DNA from: Paralithodes platypus
Lineage: Eukaryota > Arthropoda > Malacostraca > Decapoda > Lithodidae
NCBI GenBank assembly: GCA_032716605.1
Contig: CM064517.1
Span: 22,043,276-22,107,275, forward strand
DNA: 64,000 nt
Direction: 5' to 3'
The notes under the pieces are model-generated. The model was not told the origin of the DNA. It worked only from the letters and a program-made list of their open reading frames with translations, and did not search any database. Positions within the stretch are counted from its first letter, which is position 1. Each line of letters opens with the position of its first letter. Shown here piece by piece: positions 42,446 to 51,179 of this stretch. Position numbers and translations under genes: made by a program.

Positions 42446-43440
42446 CAGTAACACCTCGATTTTCCGGCACTCAGGGGGATTTGAAACCTCCGGTGAATGG
42501 AAACGTCCAGTTAGTTGAACATTACTCCTATAAATGCCCATAAACCCCAAGAAAATACCCCCTAATGGCTATCTGTATTATCAGCCTTAATATAATAAAC
42601 AAACACACATTACTATACCATTTAAATAGTGTTCTCAACTCACCAATATATAAGTACAGTAGAAGTTGGAAAAGGCGTCCAGCTGTTGTTGTTGTCAGCG
42701 GCGTAATCGTATGCGAAGGCTAGTCCTTATCGGGAGGGAGAGTTCCGCGGCGCATTCAAAGTTTTGACAGTAGCAAAACGAAACACTAATATCAAACTGT
42801 TTTTGTTCTTTTTAGTTTGTCTTGGGTTTCTCACTTAATATCTAAAACTTATTTATGAGGTGGATGCTTTGGGAGAGGCAGCAAGGGGTGGATGCTTGCC
42901 ACTCATCCACAGTTGTACAGGTGGATGCTGTTACATCATCCGCCTCTCTCCATTCGTTTGGATATTTGTGTTTTTTGTTCCAAGCTCAGAACCACTCTTG
43001 CATTTCTTCTTGTCACTGTTGGCTTTCACTTTGTCCGACATTGCCTTAATCTTCGGCATGATAGCGATGCATCGAGTATAATATGTCCGATATGAGAATG
43101 TTTGTATATACGGATCGAGAGACTGAGTAGGCCTATTTACGCGCTTTTGTTGTTGTTGTTGTTGTTGCTTGTTCTACTGACGTCGCCGTTACCCGCATAG
43201 AACCACGGACTATTTTATATACACTACTGTATACTGTATATATTTCTTATTGGTGCTTTTTAAATAGTGTTTTCCTAATATTATATGTATTTATTATTTG
43301 TTATGATGAAATTATGCTGGTAAGACAAAAAAAAATTGTTTGTTTTTTAAATTTAAATTTAAATGTTAATACTTTCCTAAAAACCTCCGGTTGTTTGAAG
43401 CTACCGGATGCTTGAATGCCGGAAAATCTGGGTGTTACTG
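42446..43440. mobile_element. pogo/Tigger-like MITE, 995 bp
   Basis: TA-CAGTAACACCTCGATTTTCC at the left. GGAAAATCTGGGTGTTACTG-TA at the right is its inverse with about two mismatches. The interior includes a (GTT)n run at 43147. It is inserted in the DIRS-1 3' region. No transposase. Confidence 0.9.
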
Positions 43441-43661
43441 TACTGTACTCTGAATGTTTATATGTAGTGCTTTTTCCCACAGCCTCTATCCAAGGGTTAT
43501 GGAAGATGTACACAGGTGAATATATAAGTATGCCACCTGTACCCCTCTTATATTTTTCAAAAATAAAAAGTTAGAGCTCTAAGCAACGGGTTTGTCTCAT
43601 CCTATTTATTTTAGTGGTTTTGATATTTGTCACGAATGTCCACCTCCAGACTTGTGATATC

Positions 43662-43768
43662 AGGCATATCGTCAATGATGGAGGGGCCACTAATAAATTA
43701 CAGGTTTGAGTCCTGAAGGGAAGAAGGAAAACCTAATATTTAGTAGTGGCCCCGGAATCATTGACGAT
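43662..43768 (+). repeat. DIRS-1 internal complementary region
   Basis: First half TCGTCAATGATGGAGGGGCC is the inverse of the element's left end (10298-10334). Second half TAGTAGTGGCCCCGGAATCA is the inverse of its right end (44100-44137). This junction is the template structure proposed for circular intermediates of DIRS1-type elements. AGGTTTGAGTCCTGAAGGG links the halves. Confidence 0.85.
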
Positions 43769-43891
43769 TCTGGCCCTCCCTTCCATCCCCTTCCCATTCG
43801 TTCTGATGTTTTCTTGAGAATCTTGATATAACAACGAAGAGAGATCATGCGCAGCGCCTCGATAAAACCCACGCTAGGAAAAACATCTGAA

Positions 43892-44172
43892 CTACGGGAA
43901 GCGTAGAACAGATAAGAGTTATAAACTTTTTTCTTTTATTATTTTTTAATTAGTTTTTTCGTAGTGGAATCCGCATCATAAAGACGCGTCCTTAAGTTAT
44001 TATGACCGTACGCTTACGATGATTGGTCTCTATGCTCCGGGGCGGGTATTTTGAACAGCTGACTTTGGAGTTCAAAGAATGCCATTACTGTATAAGGCAT
44101 GTCGTCAATGATTCCGGAGCCACTACTAAATATTAGGTTATCCTTCTTCCCTTCGGGACTCAAACCTATAAT
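43892..44172 (+). repeat. DIRS-1 right inverted terminal repeat
   Basis: Inverse of 10298-10498: CTACGGGAAGCGTAGAACAG, CCGGGGCGGGTATTTTGAAC, ending GGGACTCAAACCTATAA near 44172. It has about 40 extra bp at 43970-44010 against the left copy. Confidence 0.85.
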
Positions 44173-44354
44173 TTGTAAGTTAATTGGTGGGTTGGTGATA
44201 ATATGAATTAGAGGATTTTCTTTAGCTTATAATCTACCTCTAGGACTCAATGGGTAAATACAATCAATAAACCTTCTAAACGCCTGATTTTAGTCAGAAT
44301 TAAAGGTAAAAAGGTGTCATCGTTCTGAAGGTGATAAATACGAGCCAGACGTAC

Positions 44355-44507
44355 CTGCTTCTCCTCATCCTCATTCTCATCGTCTTCCTCCTGTGTGGGC
44401 ATGATGGTAATGTTGAGAGGGTCCATGGTGGAGGCCAGGTAGGCCACCGCGTACGCTCCCTCACCACACACTCGACGAATGTGGAACAATTCACGCCCAA
44501 GAGATAC
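44355..44507 (-). CDS. Host exon: kinase glycine-rich loop, BUB1-like
   Basis: Minus strand. Acceptor context CCCCACTAG|GT is at 44508 and donor GAAGCAG|GTACGT at 44354. The exon is 153 nt, exactly 51 codons, phase 0 at both ends and open. It reads VSLGRELFHIRRVCGEGAYA, then VAYLASTMD, then an acidic run ending DEEKQ. LG.. with GEGAYA/GEGAFA and YLA/YEA resembles the first kinase strands of BUB1-type checkpoint kinases. The rest of the gene is not in the window, and DIRS-1 would lie in its following intron. Identity is inferred from this short stretch. Confidence 0.55.
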
Positions 44508-45021
44508 CTAGTGGGGAACGGAGAACATTATATTATATAACAAGTATTTTGCCATAATGTCTCAATTTGGATTGACAAGGTGTTGTGAAGGAGAAGAAAT
44601 GCCTGTGGTATATTGTGCTATGTTGGTGTGGCCACTTTGTTTGGTACAATTTTAAGGAGATCAATTTATAAAACTTGACAACTTTACTGAAATGCATGCT
44701 AAACACAGCAAACTAAACATAAACTATTCTCTCTCAACACAAATATTAGTTAAACAGAATCACAGTACGTTAAAAATTACAATTGTTTATCACAAAAATA
44801 AACAAGGAATTCAGAGAACACAGGCCACCACCTGGCCAGTGCAAAGTTCCATGGAGAGCACCTCTACTATCTCAGTCATAGAAATGGTCTCCACCAACTT
44901 AAGCGCTCTCGTAAGTATTACACAAGGCGTCAAACATGATCAGAGAGAGGAATTTGTCCCTTTGTACTAAGGAGCAATGATATATTAAAACAAACATAGA
45001 GCTACGTTAATAGCAAAGCAA
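44508..45021 (-). other. Probable intron or flank of the host gene
   Basis: No repeat signature is recognised. On the minus strand, 44899-44827 is open (ALKLVETISMTEIV to ELCTGQ) and ends at CCAG|GTGGTG, a plausible donor, but no good acceptor precedes it. I do not call it an exon. Confidence 0.4.
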
Positions 45022-45435
45022 AACCTCGAAAGGAATTAAAATAGGGGAGCTATCCCCCCCGCCAAAGGCGGCTTTCTAGGGCCTTTCCTTGCTGATGCGG
45101 AGAGGATTGGGTTCTAGTCATGTGGTGATGGACCGGTCTATCAGAGTGAGAGCTGAGCATTCTCTACCATACCCATAGCTTACTCTGACTGTTCCTTTTA
45201 CTTGTACAGTATATTCTCCAGATGTCAAGTGACGGCGTCTCTTCCGTGGATTGACCTCCCTACTGCCAACCTAGGGGTTGGCAGATTGGGAGTCAAAGCG
45301 TCACATTTTTCCTTTGCCCCTTAACTTTCCCTTCATAATGGGGGACAGGAAAACGTTGGCTGCTGCTCTTTCTAATACACCAAATAGTAATCAGTTTCCA
45401 TCCAGAGAGTCGAAATATATAGATTGAAGTCATCA

Positions 45436-46335
45436 CGCATCTCACGCATTTCGATCCCACGGTACTATCTAATGGCTACCTGAATTCTCATCCCACGAAA
45501 AACCACACGATTCCCACGGATGCAGAGCTAATGAAAGCTCTACAGGACACCGAACTTGATGCCATGGACGATGATTTCACAGGCTTTAGGGGCCGATACT
45601 TAAGGCTATCCCTCAACATCATCATCATCATCATTGGCGGCGACGGTGGGGTAACAGAGAACGAGAGTGGGGCCACGGAGGGTGGTAACGAACATCCGCC
45701 TCCCGTCTATCACCACATCCATCACAATAATCACCTCATCAACTTTTCTAAGTTTTTTGTTTGTGTTTTACTTACCTTTCTTTTCATAGCAGCTTGAAAG
45801 CCTGTAAGCTTGTTTTGAAAGGCGTCCGTCCGACGCATGTAAAAAACAGCCGGTAAGGCGTCGCTTGTTCGTGTGTGGCTGTGTTATTGTTAAGTAGTGA
45901 AAAGTAGTGAAAAGTGGCTGACATCGCCACAAAGTTCTCTCCAAGGAAATCGTCATCACAACTGAACCAGTTGACTTAGAGAGCTCTACTCAACGCCATT
46001 CTACAGGTACGAAACACATCTACGCTAGGGGATGTGCGGGAATGCGGAAGCAGTCAAAATAACAAAGATACGGTAGCCTAGGCGAGACGTTTTTTCGGCC
46101 AAATCCCCCAGGTTTTGGGGATATACCGGTATTATAGAATGCGTAGCCGAGGCTGGAGGGTTAAAGCAACTTACTTTGAATTATTGGCATGTAAAGTGAT
46201 GGTCAATAGTCGCCCGACGATAGCCTCCAGTACTTATGTAATTTTCCCCATTACTTTAATACTCTGCATCCCACGAATTCCGGTCCCACGGTAATATTTC
46301 AGTACCAATAAATCGTGGGATGCGAGATTCTACTG
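45436..46335. mobile_element. TIR-like insert in the foldback left arm
   Basis: Absent from the right arm, which reads CATCAAAATATCACTC straight through. The ends are loosely inverse: CGCATCTCACGCATTTCGATCCCACGG at the left and CCGGTCCCACGG with CGTGGGATGCGAGATTC-TACTG-TA at the right. This fits a decayed pogo-like element with CAGTAGAATCTCGCATCCC ends. It carries a 5'-truncated TTAA MITE and a (CAT)n stretch near 45625. Confidence 0.5.
45788..46164. mobile_element. piggyBac-like MITE, one end only
   Basis: The right end GAGGCTGGAGGG-TTAA (46164) and the interior (GTCCGACGCATGTAAA, GAACCAGTTGACTTAGAGAG, ACGGTAGCCTAGG) match the 488-bp family at 13416 and 27528 in inverse orientation. The other end, with the subterminal repeats and TTAA, is missing before about 45788. 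Confidence 0.8.
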
Positions 46336-46461
46336 TATCACTCATTTCTATATTAATTAATGTTACAGACATATTACTCTCAAATTCTATTCAGTACATT
46401 GCCCAATATACAAAGTATATATGATGAATAAAACAGAATATATTAAGCCTGCAGAGATATA

Positions 46462-46767
46462 TTTATTAGTGGCCCCTCCATCATTGACGAACATGCCTAT
46501 TACATAAGGCATCCTCTTCAAACACTAATCCGCCGTAGTTTGAATCTACCGCGCAGAGCATTTAAAAACTGAGGAGCCTTCATCATGAGCGCACGCGACC
46601 TCACTCATGGCTTCAGTCATTATGAATTGGGTTCTCACTACGAAAAAACTTCGTAAAAAATAAAAACAAAAAGAAAATAAGAATAACTATCCAATAAGCT
46701 TTCCATCATATCGTGGATGTACTTGTGTGGATTTCTGACCAGACGCTGATCCAGGCGTCATTCCTCC
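46462..46767 (+). repeat. DIRS-2 left inverted terminal repeat
   Basis: Starts TTTATTAGTGGCCCCTCC and ends GGCGTCATTCCTCC. The inverse at 54810-55118 matches almost base for base (TACGGCGGATTAGTGTTTGA, GATGAAGGCTCCTCAG). High ITR identity suggests a recent insertion. Confidence 0.95.
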
Positions 46768-48561
46768 TTCTTTGCTCTGCGCTCAGCCTGCCCGGACGTT
46801 CCTTTCAGGCTCCGCTGGTTCCGCATTCGTGGCGTCCCTAGTGAGTTTTTTCTCATTTGTTTACTCTGGGATGTATCGAGTAAGGTTAGGATAGGCGTAG
46901 CAGGAGTGTCCTGGGCTGGTTGCCCGCAGTGCAATGTATTTTGGGTCGTATGTATGGGGCATCTATTTCGGATGTACCCTCGTGGTCCTGTTGTGGACAC
47001 GTGAACTTTTCACAGTTTGGTTTAGTTGGTGATGCAGGCGGCTTTCATTACGCGTTAATTATTGCTGCCTTTTATCCTTCTGATGAGGTAAGCTGTATGT
47101 TTGCTGACGTTCCCAGCGTATTTTTCTTCACTTAGTGAAGTTTTTTCTGGGTCCGTGTCAGGCTTCCCGGGGTTGGGAAGTTATCGCTTCGGTGGTGTGT
47201 TGGCGGTGGTTCCTGTTGTGATATTCCAGTGTGTGTTTATATTTCAACTATTTCTTGCCGTCTACCTAGGCCTAGCCAGCCGCTCGTAGCTTTGCCACAT
47301 GTCTAGTGTTATTATTTATTTTATAAATATGCCCTACTGTGTCATGTGTATCCGGGTTTTAGTTGTGTATTGGCTAATTCCTCGGACAATTTGTTTCCTG
47401 GTTTAGTTGTGTATTGGCTAATTCCACGGATTATGTTGTGACCTTGGTTAGTCGTGCGTGTCTCTCCTCGTGTCGTATTGTTCAGATGGTGTCTGTTCAG
47501 GGTGGGGTTTGCCTTCCGGCGGGTTTTTCTCGGTTTCACCGTGAAAAAACCTGACCGATGAGCAGTGTTAGGCCACACGTGGTTGTTAACACTGGCTAGT
47601 TCCCCGGCGGGGGAGGTGTCTGTGGCTCTCCAGGACTGCGTATCTGTGGGTGCCTGGTTTCAGGCCTCCTTTATTCCCGGCGGGATGGCTGTACCCATCC
47701 TTACATATATATTTAGTTATATATAAAGAAACGATGTTCGTGAGAACACTTGTTTTTTATAGGTTTTTCTACCTGGTTTACGACAAACCACGGGGAAAAC
47801 CTAGCTGTTGTTTAGGCGTTCCTCCCCGGCGATCTTTTACAAAGTAGTGGGGTCAGGAACTTGTGGGGTTAACTTTTAGACTTCTCACCCGGCGGGTGCA
47901 CCTTAGCAGGGTGGGATAAAACGACTTAGGTCTCTTATAGTTAACCAATCCATGTGAGTGATACTCTGTGTATCGCCGCCTTTACTCTTACGGCATTTGA
48001 AGGATCAGTGAGGTTTAACCAAATCGATTTCCACACCCGGCGGGTGTCCCTAAGTATAGGAACTAAGGAATTTATAAACAAATTCAATTTCGATTAACCT
48101 TAATTGGGAGATACTTTCAGTATCGCCGCCTTCTATTTTTACGACGATCATTTGGGACAATTCGTTAAAAATCAGATCTCGTATTTTCCTGCCCTGGGCT
48201 ATTCTACTAAAATATTTCAAGGGCCGGCGTCTTTATGAGGGGGGGCTTTGTTACAAAATTGAATCTTGAGACAGTCACCACCTCCTACAGACTATAAGTG
48301 CCATACTGGACCATTATATCAGAGGGTATTCTTCATGTTCTTAGCTAAGAAGACTTGTTTAGCCTCTTTATACCCAGCCGCGTGGCGAGATGTGTTAGCT
48401 GTGTCTTTGCATCCCGTTACCCGGCGGGTTATTAACACTTGTATGCGAACACTTGGGTTAACCTTATGAGCATTAATTCCTGGAAATTTTCTTTATTTTT
48501 CCAGAGCTGAGCTCCGGCGGACCAATACAGACCCGGCGGTAGTTCCTCACCAGTCTCTGTC
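46768..48561 (+). promoter_or_regulatory. DIRS-2 5' leader with a recurring CCCGGCGGG motif
   Basis: About 1.8 kb without a supported ORF. CCCGGCGGG or CCCCGGCGGGG recurs near 47600, 47676, 47888, 48037 and 48421, with a truncated form near 48534. Two GTATCGCCGCC motifs lie at 47969 and 48121. The spacing is irregular. It could be RNA structure or protein-binding sites for packaging or translation. The function is unknown. Confidence 0.5.
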
Positions 48562-51179
48562 ATGGCTAATGTCACCCCAGTTTTTGCCCTGTGCATTACC
48601 CCTACTTGCGCGGGTATCCCCATTTTTGCACACACCCTTTGCATAAGGTGTGTTAGATGTCTAGACCGTTCAAGGGGTCTCTGGGTTACAAGTAATTGTT
48701 CTTTTTGCTCCCAATTAACCAATAAAGTCCTGTGTGACAATGACAAGACCGCGGCGGTAGCGTTGAGAGAGGTCAGACAACAAATGTCGGCCTACACTAC
48801 CATTGTCGCACATAAGTCACTTCAATGTGACAACGTCCCACTTTGGGATAAGTTGCTGTCAGAGCACCCTCCCCCTAAACGTACCTCTAGAGTAAGGGGT
48901 TTTAAGCCGACAGAGACTAGCCAGGATTCTGTATCGTCTGAGGAGACGTTTAAACGCCCGAGAGAGCCTACTCCCCCGGCAGCCACCTCCTCGTCGCAGG
49001 CGAGATCGAGGTCAAGGTCTCCCTCAGACAACGGTCTTCAAGTCGGGCCTCTTCCCCGGCGAGTAAGAAGTGCAAGACTGAAGCTTCCCCCAGGGACCAT
49101 GGTGGTGATCCGTCCAAACCTAGGTCCAGTTCGCGGTCACACCGTAGCCATAAATCCTCCAAAAAGGATTCCCATAAGAAGTCCTCTCGACATTCTTCTA
49201 AGTCTAGTGCATCTCATCGTACCTCTACACCTGACAATGTTTCTGTTACAGCCTCAGAGTATAGTGAAGCGCCTGTCCCTAAACAAGATTTACCTATTGA
49301 TATTTTAACCCTAGAAATGGAGAGTTCAGGATATTCAATAATTGAGAATGTTTCAGACTCTCAAGAGAGTGTAGGCCAGAGCCTAGGTGTTTGGCGTTTT
49401 GCTCAGCCAGGGTCTGTCCATCCACGTCCGACTCATACGAGTCACACAGTAGCCGATGTCCACAGGGACGCGGCGGCCCCATCCTCTATCCCTGATTTAT
49501 CTTGGAAACAAGGTGCCCCTGCCTCGGCGGGGTCTTCTCAGGAGGATCGGGAGGGACAAGATGAAGTGTCATTAATTTCAGATAGGGAAGGACAAGGGTC
49601 AGGCTCAGGCCTGGACGCCGACCATGTTAATACTAATTCACCTGAAAGTTCTGCACCTAACCAGTTTGTTACAGCACAAGAAATTGATGGGTTACTTACT
49701 CATGCTCTATCAAAATTCTTTAATCAACAACGAGAAAACCCCACAATGGACTTGGGGGCTCCCTTGACAGGTTCTGCGGTACGGCCTCTGATAACGTCAA
49801 TCGATTTATCTAAGATTCCTAGCCCTCCTACTTTGTCACCGGCAGGGAGCTCTAAGCCAGCTACGGCGGCATTCACTACGTCAAATGTCAGGGTCATTAC
49901 GGATGTTAATCCACCCCCTCTAGACAAAGCGCCTCTTAGAAAGGTAGCTATGCCCCTGCTTTATGGGCCAGACGAGTCATGGGTCCCTTTGAACCCCTCT
50001 AAGCCAGAGCTTGCCCAGCCTACCTTGTCAGGGGAACTCCCGGTACCAAGTGAGTGGTTTATCCAGGGAAATAAGTCTAAGAAATTAAGGGCATTGGATG
50101 CCTTGGGTAAGGTTTTGGATGTAAATATCAAGGCTATACCTAGTTATTATTATCAGGATTATTTTGTTTATGCATCTAAGCCTGCTTTACCCCCTGCCTC
50201 AGCTTCAAAACTTTTTTCAGACTGGTCTAAGCTGGATGGGTTTAATGATATTAAGGCTCTGTTGGCTATTACTCCTGAACTAGATTTACAGACCGTCACA
50301 GACGAGACAGCTAATCCAGTGTTGAAGGTGGGACAGTTAGGACCAGGACCTTGGGTGGATTGGGAGGTAGAGGCTCAGAACTTTGCAACCACTTTCACTT
50401 CTAAATCTTCCCACCAGATCCCTCAGGATACACATTCATGGTTCTCAATGCCGGTAGGTTCTGCCGGCGGAGTTCCGTCAGCTTTATTTTCCTTTTTAGC
50501 TGCCCCTAAGATTAATCTTTGTGAACTAAAGGAACCATTCATTACCCCTACCCCTTCTCACCTAGACAGAGAATTTAGGCTTAGGGGAAAAGCTTTCCGC
50601 CTGTTTTCACAGTACATAGTTTCTCAACAGGTGGCTAAGTCTTTACTCAGGTCTACTCAGGCAATCGCAGACGCGGATGCTCGAAGATCAGTTGAATTAT
50701 CCCGGCGTCTGATTCTTCAGTCGTCAATTCAATCCTTAGGTGACATACGCACAGCCTTACTTGAGGCGGTGCGAGCACGACAGGATCTTAGAATGTCATT
50801 AGTTCGCAAGCTGCCTGATCGCATTGCTAACCAGGTGGTTATGTCCCCAGTACTTACACCTTCTTTAATGTCCCCTGATGTATGGCGAACAGTGTTTAAC
50901 ATGGCACAGGCCGTGAAGCACAGTCCCGCACAGGCTAAGAAACCCGCATTTAACTTCCCCAAACCTAAGCCTCCTACTAAAGCTCAGCCAGGGGGTTCTA
51001 AGCCGTTTCTTCCGCCTAAGTCCTCCCAATCCCCCCTGGGTCAGTTCAGGCATAGACAGAGAGGGTTTTCAGGACAGAGGGGACGCGGCCAGTATAAGCC
51101 GGGTCAGGGCCAGTCTTCGGCCCACACCAGCCAGCCGGCGAAGCGGCCAACACCACCAAAACCACCATCAAAAAACTAA
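48562..51179 (+). CDS. DIRS-2 ORF1 (Gag-like protein), one frame change
   Basis: About 870 codons from ATG 48562. Residues 1-100 have cysteine pairs (LCIRCVRCLDRS, SNCSFC) and KSLQCDNVPLWDKLL. Residues 130-230 are Ser/Arg-rich (RSRSRSPS, then RSSSRASSPAS, HKSSKKDSHKKSS). A Pro/Ser-rich middle leads to a conserved helical domain (LDALGKVLDVNIKAIPSYYYQDYF, LGDIRTALLEAVRARQDLR). The C-terminus is Gly/Gln/Arg-rich (GQRGRGQYKPGQGQ). The frame shifts by -1 near 49020 between the two Ser/Arg blocks, by mutation or recoding. It ends KN-TAA on a slippery heptamer. Confidence 0.8.
51170..51179 (+). promoter_or_regulatory. Candidate -1 ribosomal frameshift site at the ORF1 stop
   Basis: A AAA AAC lies in the ORF1 frame (tcA AAA AAC TAA). 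This is a classical -1 slippery heptamer followed at once by the stop. A -1 slip moves reading to codon CTA at 51176, which is the RT frame, open from there. The RT frame has no ATG until about codon 45. DIRS-1 has an A7-C-TGA run at the same place (21319-21329). No pseudoknot was folded. Confidence 0.6.

Larger units (their letters stand above)
10298..44172 (+). mobile_element. DIRS-1: DIRS1-like retrotransposon exploded by nested insertions
   Basis: The left end TTTATTAGTGGCCCCTCC at 10298 and the right end near 44172 belong to matching inverted terminal repeats, and the internal complementary region at 43662-43768 matches both ends, which is diagnostic of DIRS1-type elements. Coding pieces appear in the right order and strand: ORF1 start at 11823, ORF1 remainder at 19831, RT/RNase H at 21338, recombinase at 25584 and 41393. 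About 7 kb belongs to the element and the rest is inserts. The order matches DIRS-2 (46462-55158). All ORFs are broken. Confidence 0.85.

Noticed and set aside
42855..43095. Three overlapping small hydrophobic ORFs
   Set aside because: They lie wholly inside a pogo-like MITE with clear TIRs.
44827..44970. Second host exon on the minus strand
   Set aside because: An open frame with a plausible donor, but no convincing acceptor and no recognisable protein.
46920..47847. Small ORFs in the DIRS-2 leader
   Set aside because: No motif, and no counterpart in the matching region of DIRS-1.
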